From the NCBI GenBank assembly GCA_026706075.1, contig JAPOZM010000009.1, positions 1 through 62,113 on the forward strand: a stretch of 62,113 bases of DNA, read 5' to 3'. Position numbers and translations under genes: made by a program. Numbering within the stretch: position 1 is the stretch's first letter; the number at the start of each line of letters is the position of its first letter. The stretch comes from Gemmatimonadaceae bacterium (GTDB taxonomy: Bacteria > Latescibacterota > UBA2968 > UBA8231). The notes under the pieces are model-generated. The model was not told where the DNA came from and made no database searches. It saw only the letters and a list, made by a program, of their open reading frames with translations. This document shows positions 1-7,967 of this stretch, one piece after another.

Positions 1-43
1 CATGATACAACGACTTACGCAAAAGTACAAGTCTGAATCCTTA

Positions 44-97
44 ACGGAGCACTAGCCGACGGGCGATGTCCATAAGGGTGACCCGCTGTTTTCTCAT
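44..97 (-). pseudogene. LacI-family regulator N-terminal stub
   Basis: Reading down from an ATG at 97, the minus strand encodes MRKQRVTLMDIARRLVLR and then meets a TAA. The stretch VTLMDIARRL is the first helix-turn-helix segment of LacI/GalR repressors (family knowledge). A near-perfect Shine-Dalgarno (GAGGAG) lies just upstream, at about 99-106. Beyond the stop another frame contains V-S-R, reminiscent of the second HTH helix, but the spacing is too long, so the HTH looks disrupted. The window edge hides the rest. It may be a decayed regulator, or a start that only resembles LacI by chance. Confidence 0.4.
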
Positions 98-457
98 GTC
101 CTCCTCTTCTCGGGGGCGCGAGTCGCCGCCTCTCCCCTAAATGGACGGTGCGCCAATCTGGGACAGGCCCCCTGGCCGTCCCTCTGACGGAGTCCAAACC
201 TAGGTCGGAGTGCGGAGCATGAGAAGGAAGGGCACCAAAGAAACGCCTTAGAGTGGCAGGAGGTGCTCCTGTGTGCACCAGCATCGGTCCTCCGTCTTCC
301 CCTTGATGTGGGCGCCAACATTGTGTAGTGTTGTCGCCAACATTCCATCGAGGGCTCACTCTCAATCCGGGACGGGGAGAGGAAGAGTAAACGGGGAGAA
401 GTCGGATGTTTCACGAACTCTCATCTTGAACCCCCCGAAAACTGAGAAAGGTGAACA
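98..457. other. Intergenic stretch, no convincing gene
   Basis: No frame here shows a recognisable protein. There is a 10-base direct repeat (CGCCAACATT) at 313-322 and 335-344, 22 bases apart, with CAACA/TGTTG inverted copies between them. This could be an operator for the neighbouring LacI-type stub, but nothing shows that. Base composition is clearly less GC-rich than the rest of the window. Confidence 0.4.
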
Positions 458-653
458 GTGGAACGACAAGATCAGATCAACTGGGAAGCCGCCGAGCAAT
501 TCGGCGAATTGAAACGCGTCGACTTCTCTCTTCAAGAGGCAGGACAAGAACATCCGCGAGTTACTCTGGAGAGTCAGGGGGGAAGTCAATGCCGTCTCCA
601 TCCATTCCGAGCTTCTCGATCAGGTCCAGTTGTCTCTTGACATCTCCGAATAG
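458..653 (+). pseudogene. Possible small coiled-coil ORF with frameshift
   Basis: A GTG at 458, preceded by GAAAGG, opens a frame reading MERQDQINWEAAEQFGELKR. From about 515 a second frame takes over with a protein-like sequence containing KNIRELLWRVRGEVNAVSIH and ending at TAG 651-653. Both halves are rich in charged residues with heptad-like spacing, and together would give a helical protein of about 60 residues. I infer one small gene split by a frameshift; a chance pair of open frames is the alternative. No family was recognised. Confidence 0.22.
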
Positions 654-755
654 CAAACGTCCACTCACTACGAGCTTCTTGGAACACTCTCTCGATCTCA
701 CAAAGTCAGGGATCAAATTTCAACCTGACCCACGACCAACCCGCGGAGGTTGAAG

Positions 756-1295
756 ATGCGCACCGCTTGTATTGCCCTGATCGCCCTCGCCCTGATCGCT
801 TGCGAGGGACCCATGGGTCCGGCCGGCCCGCCCGGGGAGCCCGGCCGAGACGGAGCTCCCGGCCGAGACGGAGCCGACGGAGCCCCCGGCCGAGACGGAG
901 CCGACGGAGCCCCCGGCCGAGACGGAGCCCCCGGGGAGCGCGGAGCCCCCGGCATCAGCAACCGCGCCGAGTTCTCGCTGATCGAGTTCGATCTCGTAAG
1001 CGACCGATGGCAAAGCGCGGTCGGCCGGTTCGTGATCTACGACGACCGCATCACCCCGGAGGCCCTGATCGGGGTGTACGTCCGGCTCCGCTACACCGAT
1101 ACTGAGGACCCCTATTACGTCACCTTCGAGGCATGGGTCGAGGACGTGTATTTCACCAACGAAGCCGCCTTGTACAGCTACCGGCGGCCCTACTTTTTCG
1201 TCGATGCCGGAAGCCTTCAAGTCGTCGACGCTCAACAGCTCCTACTCGGCGAAACCCTCGCCGTCTTGGTGACGGGCTCCGACGGTTCGACGTGA
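756..1295 (+). CDS. Collagen-like repeat lipoprotein
   Basis: The product is 179 residues. Residues 1-16 form a lipoprotein signal with lipobox L-I-A-C (Cys16), so the protein should be anchored in the outer or inner membrane facing the periplasm or surface. Residues 18-65 are sixteen Gly-X-Y triplets rich in GRD, GAP and GAD, a collagen-like triple-helix segment. A C-terminal domain of about 110 residues, rich in aromatic and beta-forming residues, follows and was not recognised. ATG 756 was chosen because GCGGAGG at 743-749 is at proper distance; a TTG at 750 is too close to it. By analogy with other bacterial collagen-like proteins it is probably a trimeric stalk carrying a head domain. 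Substrate or partner is unknown. Confidence 0.8.
   Translation: MRTACIALIALALIACEGPMGPAGPPGEPGRDGAPGRDGADGAPGRDGADGAPGRDGAPGERGAPGISNRAEFSLIEFDLVSDRWQSAVGRFVIYDDRITPEALIGVYVRLRYTDTEDPYYVTFEAWVEDVYFTNEAALYSYRRPYFFVDAGSLQVVDAQQLLLGETLAVLVTGSDGST
861..914 (+). repeat. 27-base tandem repeat encoding Gly-X-Y triplets
   Basis: Two perfect 27-base units (861-887 and 888-914) sit inside the collagen-like segment, flanked by 18-base partial units at 843-860 and 915-932. Each full unit encodes nine residues (GRDGADGAP). The unit length is a multiple of nine, so gain or loss of a unit keeps the reading frame and the Gly-X-Y register. Confidence 0.9.
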
Positions 1296-1420
1296 AGGCG
1301 CGAAGGCTCCCCGATGGCGGTGGCAAGGGACTGCGAGGCTCGGTCCCTATGTCACCACAACATCTTGGGGGTCCCCCACTCTCAACCCGCTCGTGGAGGA
1401 CCGGCCAAGCGTATTGATAT

Positions 1421-1550
1421 TTAGGTGTCCAGGCCATCTTCCTGATTGAGGCTGAGCAGAAGGACATGCAACAAGCGTCGCGTGCGCTCGTTCAACATCG
1501 GCGCCAGGGCTTCGTATTTCGCCCGCAGGGTGCTTTCCGCGTCCGCGCAT
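1421..1550 (-). mobile_element. ISAzo13-type transposase N-terminal relic
   Basis: On the minus strand an open stretch of about 40 residues reads LRAKYEALAPMLNERTRRLL and ends at a TAA at 1421-1423. This matches the N-terminal signature of ISAzo13-family transposases (a KY-x-L-x-P-x-LNER-x-RL pattern, from family knowledge). No start codon precedes it in frame: a TGA lies just upstream. The rest of the transposase is missing downstream, so this is a dead fragment. Inverted repeats were not found. Confidence 0.6.
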
Positions 1551-1659
1551 CAAGGATAACACCCTCCCATCAAGAAGAACTATAAGAACAGCATTTGTTT
1601 TCGCGCAGTGCCTAACTGCGCAAATCTGGGTGTCCCTTGACACCGAAGGAGGATCTGCA

Positions 1660-2553
1660 ATGGTGAGAATGCAGCAGCAACTCAATCGGTACCACCGACA
1701 GGTCGGGATCACGCACGTAGATTCTGAGAAGAGCTATTCCGCGAGATTCCGAGATTTCCGGTGCAGCGATAAGGTCGGATGTAAAGAGGCTTGCCAGAAA
1801 GCCTTCAAAGGCCAGACAGGCTTCGAATTCTCTCCCCCTGTCGAGGCTCCCGAAGTAAGCCAGAATTACGAGAACCGGGAGTACGACAGTGAGATGATTC
1901 CACGTATCGTGGTGATCTCTCTATCGGTCCCTAAGCCGACCGATAACGATGAAGAAGGCGAGTTGCAGGAGAGCATCGAGCCTCGTTCCCATTGGATGGA
2001 AACACTAGCGATGGTGCGCAGTATGATTCATCCATCGTTCGTCACCTCAAAGGAATTGGCCAAGCCAATCGTCACCTGGGAGGATGAGGAGAGTAGCATG
2101 CTCAAGCAGCTCTTCGTCCATGTCAGAACAGGAAAGTGCTGCTCCAATGCCAATGGCGGTGGACAGGAGCCATACGAGGTGTACGAGACCTGCGGCGGGT
2201 TTCTCGAAAAAGAAATGAAGATCCTTCAGCCCGATGTGATCGTTACTCAGGGGAATCCAGCTCATTGGGAAACGGAGGAGCATGTGCTTGAGGAAGGTGC
2301 CGTGGAAGCAGAGGTTGAAAAGGTCAAGTGTGTCGACTTTCCCATCGCACGTCTCGTCAGTCTAAAGGGAGAGAGCAGGCCGGTATACTGGTTGAGGTCG
2401 TACTTCCCATCTGCACGGAACTGGCCAAGCTACCTCTTACATGCTGGTCCGTCTGAGAATGATGAGCCTGGGGCAAGGAGGAAGAACTTCACGCTCTACG
2501 GTCGAGAAATCAAGAGGCTCTTCGACTCGTCGGTACTCGGGCCTACGTCCTGA
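1660..2553 (+). CDS. Uracil-DNA glycosylase superfamily-like protein
   Basis: The product is 297 residues. Residues 176-201 (YETCGGFLEKEMKILQPDVI and then V-T-Q-G-N-P-A) match the C-x-P/F-L-x-x-E-I-x-x-x-x-P-x-V-I-x-x-G core of the UDG superfamily. The preceding VRTGKCC (155-161) corresponds to the VKC-x-P segment of family 4/5 enzymes. Cysteines at 35, 41, 45, 160, 161 and 178 could hold an iron-sulfur cluster as in family 4 UDGs; the 160/161-to-178 spacing fits that family, but the first pair does not match the usual C-x2-C. The catalytic motif was not located, so activity on uracil is not shown. ATG 1660 is preceded by GAAGGAGG; a GTG at 1630 is an in-frame alternative. Composition is less GC-rich than the neighbours and transposase relics lie on both sides, suggesting transfer. 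Confidence 0.6.
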   Translation: MVRMQQQLNRYHRQVGITHVDSEKSYSARFRDFRCSDKVGCKEACQKAFKGQTGFEFSPPVEAPEVSQNYENREYDSEMIPRIVVISLSVPKPTDNDEEGELQESIEPRSHWMETLAMVRSMIHPSFVTSKELAKPIVTWEDEESSMLKQLFVHVRTGKCCSNANGGGQEPYEVYETCGGFLEKEMKILQPDVIVTQGNPAHWETEEHVLEEGAVEAEVEKVKCVDFPIARLVSLKGESRPVYWLRSYFPSARNWPSYLLHAGPSENDEPGARRKNFTLYGREIKRLFDSSVLGPTS

Positions 2554-2571
2554 ACTGAGGCTCATCCGGGA

Positions 2572-2820
2572 TTACTGTGGGTAGCCCCTACATGTTGTGG
2601 TCGCGGATGAAGATCCCTGGCCAAACTGATCAGAGGTTGGCCTCCCCAGTTCTTGGCGAATATAGGAGAACAGGCGATGCTCGATGCGGTTCAACTTGCT
2701 CGTGCCCGGAGGATAGTGACAGACCGTGATCGTCGGGCCCGTGCGGTCGGCGAAGCGCTGCAAGTCCCATCTACCACAGCCGCAGTCTCCGCCGACTCGC
2801 GCACGCGCAGATCGGACGCC
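2572..2820 (-). mobile_element. ISAzo13-type transposase C-terminal relic
   Basis: The minus strand carries the C-terminal signature of ISAzo13 transposases: LQRFADRTGPTITVCHYPPG followed by TSKLNRIEHRLFSYI. It is broken at both ends. Upstream, RLRLW in another frame leads into a TAG and a +1 shift before WDLQRF. Downstream, the expected N-W-G-G-Q-P-L motif (NWGGQPLISLARD) appears only after a further +1 shift near 2640. At least two frameshifts and a stop make it inactive. It points the same way as the 1421-1550 fragment, but the C-terminal piece lies upstream of the N-terminal one, so they derive from two copies or from a rearrangement. Confidence 0.75.
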
Positions 2821-2994
2821 ACTGAAAGGCGTAGTTGGCGGAGGGGTGGGCTCGAAGGAAGCCGCGGCAGGCTTGGAGGAGGGTCCTGGCGCGACTGTCG
2901 GGGCGTCTCCTGAGCACCCCTCCCAGGCCAGGATCCCGGCCAAGAGGGCGAAGGGAGCGAGCCACCGCGGCGGCTCACCCCCGGCACGCGCACC
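2821..2994 (-). pseudogene. Possible truncated lipoprotein leader
   Basis: Just downstream of the ThDP enzyme stop, the minus strand reads WLAPFALLAGILAWEGC followed by a Pro/Ala/Ser/Thr-rich linker of about 30 residues. That looks like a lipoprotein signal and tether. The frame is continuous with the ThDP gene's frame past its TGA and has no good ATG or GTG. It then runs into the transposase relic. I infer the 5' end of a lipoprotein gene cut off by an insertion; read-through noise in GC-rich DNA is the alternative. Confidence 0.2.
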
Positions 2995-4623
2995 TCAATC
3001 CCGGAGAGGATCCTCCCGGAGCCAGGTGACCCAGCTCATGATCTCCTCCTGGCGGCCGGACATCTCGACCTCGACGAGGGACGGTCCGGCCGCGGCCAGG
3101 GAGCGCTCCAGGGCGGGGCGGAACTCCCCGAGGTCGCGGACCCTCTCGGCGTGGATCCCGAAGGAGCGGGCGAAGGCGACGAAGTCGGGGTTGGTCAGCT
3201 CCGTGTCGATGGTGCGGCCCTCGCAGTCGCGCAACTGGGAGCCCTTGATCGCGGTCAGGGCCGAGTCGTTGACGACGACGACGGTCACGTCGATCCCGTA
3301 GCGCACGGCGGTGGCCAGCTCGAAGCTGCCCATGAGGAAGCCGCCGTCGCCGGAGAAGCAGACCACGGGCCGGTCGGGCCGCGCCAGCCGGGCCCCGAGG
3401 GCGGCGGGGAAGGCGTGGCCCAGGGAGACGCCGATGCAGGGGTAGAGGAAGGTCTCGGGGTCGCGGACGGGATACTCGGCGAAGGCCGAGTAGCCGATGC
3501 CGTGGACGTCCACGGAGAGGATGCCGTCGTCTGGCAGGAGCTCGCGGATCTCGGGCAGCAGCGGCAGGGGCGGCTGCGCCGCGAACCGCCGGCGCCAGCC
3601 CTCCAGCAGCGGCATCCACTCGCCGCCGCCCCCGGGCACCTGTTCGCACAGGCTCTCCAGGCTGAGGCGCAGGTCCCCGGCGATCCCGACATCACAGTCG
3701 TACTCGCGGCCGATCTCGGAGGCCTCGGGATCGAGCTGGATCAGGGGCCGAGGGAAGCGGCACTCCCACTGGCTCGTGTCGATGGAGGTGAAGCGGCAGC
3801 CCACGGCGAGGGTGCAGTCGGCGGCCTCAACCGCCTGCCGCGCCAGGTAGCCGCGGATGTCCAGCAGGGCCAGCTCGTGGTCCTCGGCCAGGGCGCCCTT
3901 GCCGCGGCGGGTCACCGCCACCGGCGCCCGGAGCCTCTCGGCCAGGGCCCGCAGCGGCTCCCGGGCTCCTCCCGTGATCACGGCGTTGCCGGCCAGGATC
4001 AGGGGCCGCGAGGCGGCGCCCAGCCTCCGGGCCGCCTCGGCCAGCAGCGCCTCGTCGGGGGTCCCGGCGGCGAGGGAGGGCACCCGGTCCGGGACCTCCA
4101 ATCCGTCGGCCGGTCCGGTGATCGCGTCCTGGGGGAACTCCAGCATCGCCGGCCCCGGCCGCGGCGCCCGCAGGACGCGGAAGGCCTCCTCCACGACGCG
4201 CGGGATGTCGGCGGCGGTGCGGGCGATGGCCCGGTAGCGGGTGATCGGCTCGAAGAAGGCCATCTGGTCGAGGCCGTGGAACAGCTTGGCGGGATCGCGC
4301 CCGTAGTGCCGCGAGTCGTGCTGGCCGGTGATCAGGAGCACGGGCACGCAGTCGGTGTAGGCCTGCAGCAGCCCGGTGGAGGCGTTGCTGGCGCCCGGGC
4401 CGGGCACGGTGAGGGCGACGCCCACGTCGCCGCTTGCTCGGGCGTAGCCGTCGGCCATCACCGTGGCGCCGTACTCGTGGCGGATCAGGTAGTGGTCGAT
4501 GGCCCCGGCGCCGCAGCGCAGCAGGGAGTCGTAGATCTGCAGGTTCTGGGTGCCGGGCATGCCGAAGAGGCAGCGCACGCCCTGGGCCTTCAGGCACTCG
4601 ACGAGGAGGTCGCCGCCCCTCAT
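2995..4623 (-). CDS. ThDP-dependent enzyme, acetolactate synthase-like
   Basis: The product is 542 residues, normal for the thiamine-diphosphate enzyme family that includes acetolactate synthase, benzoylformate decarboxylase and glyoxylate carboligase. The N-terminal Pyr domain carries the catalytic Glu50 (RHEYGATVMADGYAR). A central Rossmann-like domain spans roughly 190-330. The C-terminal PP domain has the GDGGF...VVVND ThDP/Mg motif near residues 425-455. These enzymes decarboxylate 2-oxo acids or join them to a second carbonyl. The exact reaction cannot be assigned, and no small regulatory subunit (IlvH-like) is adjacent, which argues against a biosynthetic acetolactate synthase. Its ATG overlaps the stop of the upstream PhyH gene by four bases (ATGA), so the two are translationally coupled and probably act on one substrate. 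Confidence 0.85.
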   Translation of the reverse strand: MRGGDLLVECLKAQGVRCLFGMPGTQNLQIYDSLLRCGAGAIDHYLIRHEYGATVMADGYARASGDVGVALTVPGPGASNASTGLLQAYTDCVPVLLITGQHDSRHYGRDPAKLFHGLDQMAFFEPITRYRAIARTAADIPRVVEEAFRVLRAPRPGPAMLEFPQDAITGPADGLEVPDRVPSLAAGTPDEALLAEAARRLGAASRPLILAGNAVITGGAREPLRALAERLRAPVAVTRRGKGALAEDHELALLDIRGYLARQAVEAADCTLAVGCRFTSIDTSQWECRFPRPLIQLDPEASEIGREYDCDVGIAGDLRLSLESLCEQVPGGGGEWMPLLEGWRRRFAAQPPLPLLPEIRELLPDDGILSVDVHGIGYSAFAEYPVRDPETFLYPCIGVSLGHAFPAALGARLARPDRPVVCFSGDGGFLMGSFELATAVRYGIDVTVVVVNDSALTAIKGSQLRDCEGRTIDTELTNPDFVAFARSFGIHAERVRDLGEFRPALERSLAAAGPSLVEVEMSGRQEEIMSWVTWLREDPLRD

Positions 4624-5417
4624 GGGCCGATCAGCAGCTCCGGGGTGGCCTCGACCCCGGGGAGCAGGTTGGTGTAGCCATCGCCCCTGGAGCCGGCCCG
4701 GCCGCGCACCACGAAGACGCGGTGGGGATGGCGGGGGACATCGACCCAGGCGGTGTCGGTGCTGCAGTAGCGGACGGTGTACCCGGCGCGGCGGCGGCCG
4801 CTGCGGTTGGCGTCGCTGCCGTGGAGGATGAAGGAGTCGTGGATCGACAGGCTGCCGGCGCCCATCTGGAGGGTCGCCGCCGAGGCCTCCTGCTCCGCGG
4901 TGACGGGCACGCTCCGCCGCAGCATCTGGTCGTCGCCGGAGTCGACGGTCTCCAGCTCGCGCCAGCCGCGGTGGGAGCCGGGGATGACCTGCATGGCGCT
5001 GTTGGCGGCGTCGGCGGGATCGACGGCGAGCCACAGGGTGACGACGTCGGTGCCGTGGACGCTGGGCCAGTAGGTGTTGTCCTGGTGCCAGCCCACCTTC
5101 ACGGGCGAGCCGGGCTGCTTGATGAAGACGGAGGAGTAGACCAGGATCAGGTTCGGCCCCAGGATCGACTCGACGGCGTCGAGCACCCGGGGGTGCCGGC
5201 AGAGGTCGAGCCAGCGCACGTCCCTGACGTGGGGCTCGCCGACGTAGCTGTCCCGGTCCAGGGCGCTGTCGGACGGCTGCGGCAGCGGCGTCGCCAGGGC
5301 CTGCTCCAGCATCTCCCGCAGGTCCCCGGCCTCGGCCGCGGTGAGGACGTCCGGGAAGAGGCAGTATCCCAGCTCGGCGAAGCGCGCGGGGTCGGTGTTC
5401 AGGTGGTTGGTGGACAT
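4620..5417 (-). CDS. Phytanoyl-CoA dioxygenase family protein (PhyH 1)
   Basis: A non-heme Fe(II)/2-oxoglutarate dioxygenase of 265 residues. The facial triad is visible as H111-Q-D113 (GWHQDNTYW) and distal H199 (LHGSDANRSG), with an Arg near 208-210 suited to bind 2-oxoglutarate. The double-stranded beta-helix core includes MQVIPGSHRG. PhyH proteins hydroxylate aliphatic carbons in diverse small molecules. This one is probably the first gene of a two-gene operon with the ThDP enzyme, which would then cleave an oxidised product (inference). It diverges from the serine hydrolase across a 336-base spacer. One of four PhyH genes in the window, each clearly different in sequence. Confidence 0.88.
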   Translation of the reverse strand: MSTNHLNTDPARFAELGYCLFPDVLTAAEAGDLREMLEQALATPLPQPSDSALDRDSYVGEPHVRDVRWLDLCRHPRVLDAVESILGPNLILVYSSVFIKQPGSPVKVGWHQDNTYWPSVHGTDVVTLWLAVDPADAANSAMQVIPGSHRGWRELETVDSGDDQMLRRSVPVTAEQEASAATLQMGAGSLSIHDSFILHGSDANRSGRRRAGYTVRYCSTDTAWVDVPRHPHRVFVVRGRAGSRGDGYTNLLPGVEATPELLIGP

Positions 5418-5753
5418 CTCTTGGTCTCGGGGTCAGCCTCGCCGGAGCGCTGCCGGCCGGCTGCGCAAGTGTAGGACCCGGCCGCGTCCGGGGACAACGC
5501 CGGCCGACCCAAGCTCGCCCGCCCGTGCGGCGGCCACCACCGCGGGGCGAGGTGAGGGCGCCCCGGGCGGAGCCCAACGCGCCGGCCAGGTCCCGCCCGG
5601 CCTGGGGCCGGCCCGGCGGCGCAGACCCCGCACAGCTTGCGGCGTCCGAGGCCCGGGCGCAGACCTGCGCGGCTTGCAGCGCCGGCGGACAGCGCCCGCC
5701 GGACCTGCTCTCCGGCTTGCGGCGCCCGCCTCCGGGGCCTCAGGTTTGCCCGT
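5418..5753. other. Divergent spacer with degenerate repeats
   Basis: The spacer between the PhyH and serine hydrolase genes must hold both promoters, but none is clear in this GC-rich DNA. GCTTGC recurs at 5635-5640, 5672-5677 and 5715-5720. The first two copies lie in longer, similar units beginning GCGCAGACC, giving a degenerate repeat of about 38 bases. No credible extra gene was seen. Confidence 0.4.
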
Positions 5754-6881
5754 ATGGACCTCATCGCCCCCTCCCACACCGTCGAGGTGCCCGGCTGGGT
5801 CACCTACCCCGAGGAGGACTGGCAGACGGTCACCCCGGAGCAGGCCGGCCTCGACCCGGAGGGGTTCGCCCGCTGGCTGGCCGGGCTCGACGTGCGCGGC
5901 GCCCGCTTCGGGGGCGAGGACCACGGCGGCGACCGCTACGGCGCCGTCCTGACCCGCGGCGGCTGCCTCGTGCACGCCTGGGGGGACCGCCACTACCGGC
6001 ACCAGACGGCCTCGGTCGGCAAGGCCCTCGCCTGGGCGGTCCTGGGCGCGGCGGCGGCCGAAGGGCTCCTCGACCCGGACGAGCCGATCCACCGGACCTG
6101 GACCGGCGAGGGCGAGCTCTCCCATCCGCACAAGTACCTGACCGCAGGCCACCACGAGCGGTTGACCTGGCGCCACCTCGTGGGCCGGCGGGACGAGAGC
6201 GTGCACTGGGGCGGGTTCCCCTTCGAGATCGGCATCCGCTGGCGCCAGAAGCGCACCGGCCTGGAGGAGGCCGACGCCGTCCCCGGCGTGCCCGGGTGGG
6301 CCCGCTGGACCGGCGACCCCTTCCACGACTGCTACTCCCACGCCGAGCCGGGCACGGTCGGCCTCTACAGCAGCGCCGGCTTCTGGCGCCTGGGGCAGGC
6401 CCTGACCGCGGCCTGGGGCCGCGACCTGAAGGACGTGGTGCAGGAGCGGCTCTTCGACGCCATCGGCATCCCCGCCGGGCGCTGGGACTGGCTGCCGGGA
6501 GGCGAGGTCAAGGACCGGCGGTTCCTCTATCCGACGATCCCCGACAGCTACACCTACCTCGACCCGCCGTACGAGATCGGCGGCCAGGTCGTCCGCAGCG
6601 GACCGGGCTGGGTCGTGATCAGCGCCTCCGACCTGGCCCGCTTCGGGCACCTCAACGCCACCCGCGGCCTCTGGAAGGGCGAGCGGATCATCGACGCCGA
6701 CTGGCTGCGCGGGCACAGCGGCGGCAACCGCAGCGGCGCCAGCGGCGAGAGCGGGCACTTCACCGCCCTGGGGGTGGTCACCACCGAGGGGCTGCCCGAG
6801 CACCGGCACGCCGTCGAGACCGCCAGCATCCTGCCCGGCGACCTCTTCACCGGGCCCGTCAGGCCTCCGGCGCGGTCCTGA
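5754..6881 (+). CDS. Serine hydrolase, beta-lactamase family (class C-like)
   Basis: The product is 375 residues with the S-x-x-K nucleophile motif at S87-V-G-K90 (TASVGK), normal for esterases and DD-peptidases of the class C beta-lactamase fold. A Y-S-S-A-G segment around residue 205 stands where Y-x-N is expected (its third residue is Ser), and an HSGGN segment near the C-terminus replaces the KTG/HTG box. No signal peptide is seen from ATG 5754, so it is probably cytoplasmic and more likely an esterase or amidase than a beta-lactamase. The last 23 bases overlap the convergent dehydratase gene. An upstream in-frame extension to 5637 is open but not protein-like. Confidence 0.8.
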   Translation: MDLIAPSHTVEVPGWVTYPEEDWQTVTPEQAGLDPEGFARWLAGLDVRGARFGGEDHGGDRYGAVLTRGGCLVHAWGDRHYRHQTASVGKALAWAVLGAAAAEGLLDPDEPIHRTWTGEGELSHPHKYLTAGHHERLTWRHLVGRRDESVHWGGFPFEIGIRWRQKRTGLEEADAVPGVPGWARWTGDPFHDCYSHAEPGTVGLYSSAGFWRLGQALTAAWGRDLKDVVQERLFDAIGIPAGRWDWLPGGEVKDRRFLYPTIPDSYTYLDPPYEIGGQVVRSGPGWVVISASDLARFGHLNATRGLWKGERIIDADWLRGHSGGNRSGASGESGHFTALGVVTTEGLPEHRHAVETASILPGDLFTGPVRPPARS

Positions 6882-7947
6882 ACTCCTCGAGGAAGGCCTC
6901 GTCGAAGTCGAGACCGAGGCCGGGCCGCTCGGTCATCTTTACCTCTCCATCGGTCACCGCGAAAGGCGGGTCGTAGAGCCGCGACCAGATCTGGTAGGGC
7001 TCGGTGTGGGGGCAGGCGGGGATGATCAGGCCGTTGGGCACGGCCGCCACGAGGTGGCAGTTGATCTCGGGGAAGCTGGCGCCGTGGGGGGCGACGTGGG
7101 CGTGGTGCGACTCGGCCACGGCGGCGATCCGCATGAGCCCCGTGAACCCGCCCCCGATGAGGATGTCGCTCTGGGCCACCTGCAGCCCTCCCTCGACGAT
7201 GAGGCGGCGGATGCCGTAGATCGTGCCCTCCCCCTCGCCGCCGGCCAGCAGGGCGGGGCCAGCCGCCTCGCGCACCATGCGCAGGTGCCCGGGCTCGTCG
7301 TCGCCGCGGACCGGCTCCTCGATCCAGTAGAGGTCGTACGGGGCGAAGGCCCGGGCCATGCGCGCCGCCAGGTGCCCGTCCCACAGGCGGCGCCCGTCGA
7401 TCATCAGGCGGCGGTCCGGGCCCAGGGCCTGCCGGGAGGCCTCGACCTTGGCCAGGGCGACCTCCGGCTCCGGGCCGGTGAGGTGGAACTTGACGGCCCG
7501 GTACCCCAGGCCGGCGTGCTTGGCCACCAGCTCCCCCACCTCGGCGGCGTCGGCCTCGGCATAGCCGATGCCGTCGGCGTAGGCCGGCACGCGGGAGCGG
7601 CAGCCGCCGAGGAGGCGCCACACGGGCTCGCCGCAGGCCTTGCCGTAGAGGTCCCACAGGGCCACGTCGAGGGCCCCGATGCTGCTCATGGCGGCGCGCC
7701 CCGGGCCGCCGGGTCCCCAGGCCGCGTCGTACATCCTCTGCCAGAGCCGCGCCGTGCAACGCGGGTCCTCGCCCACCAGCAGGGGCGCCAGGTGCCGCTC
7801 GATCAGCTCGCGGCTGCCGCCCCGGCCGATGCCGATGAGGCCGCCGCCGGCGTGGACGCGGTGCACGGTCCAGGCGCGGGTGGCGCCGCTGCCGGGCGGC
7901 CCCCAGGGCAGCTCCAGCTCGATCGTCTCGATCCTCTCGATGCGCAT
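6859..7947 (-). CDS. Enolase-superfamily (mandelate racemase/MLE) dehydratase
   Basis: The product is 362 residues with an N-terminal capping domain (1-120) and a TIM barrel. Visible catalytic and metal residues are K153-F-H155 on strand two, metal ligands D184, E210 (WIEEP) and E238 (GGEGEG), and a His near 288 (VAPHG). Members dehydrate acid sugars or racemise alpha-hydroxy acids. The residue after D184 is Gly rather than the usual A-N of D-A-N. The C-terminal tail has the PGLG motif typical of the family. It is transcribed away from the substrate-binding lipoprotein, whose stop lies 21 bases upstream, so the two genes form an operon. Substrate is likely a hydroxy- or sugar acid, not determinable here. 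Confidence 0.88.
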   Translation of the reverse strand: MRIERIETIELELPWGPPGSGATRAWTVHRVHAGGGLIGIGRGGSRELIERHLAPLLVGEDPRCTARLWQRMYDAAWGPGGPGRAAMSSIGALDVALWDLYGKACGEPVWRLLGGCRSRVPAYADGIGYAEADAAEVGELVAKHAGLGYRAVKFHLTGPEPEVALAKVEASRQALGPDRRLMIDGRRLWDGHLAARMARAFAPYDLYWIEEPVRGDDEPGHLRMVREAAGPALLAGGEGEGTIYGIRRLIVEGGLQVAQSDILIGGGFTGLMRIAAVAESHHAHVAPHGASFPEINCHLVAAVPNGLIIPACPHTEPYQIWSRLYDPPFAVTDGEVKMTERPGLGLDFDEAFLEEFRTAPEA

Positions 7948-7967
7948 GGTTCCCTCCTTCGGCCGGG

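Noticed and set aside
94..414. Minus-strand ORF of 106 codons
   Set aside because: No protein-like composition, no SD and no resemblance to any family. The LacI-like start lies in another frame.
843..932. Possible CRISPR-like repeat array
   Set aside because: The repeats are adjacent without spacers and encode Gly-X-Y triplets within a clear coding gene.
2995..5577. A single 860-residue minus-strand protein
   Set aside because: Only the last 542 residues form the ThDP enzyme. The first part is a shadow of the PhyH gene in another frame; the ATG at 4623 overlaps the PhyH stop.
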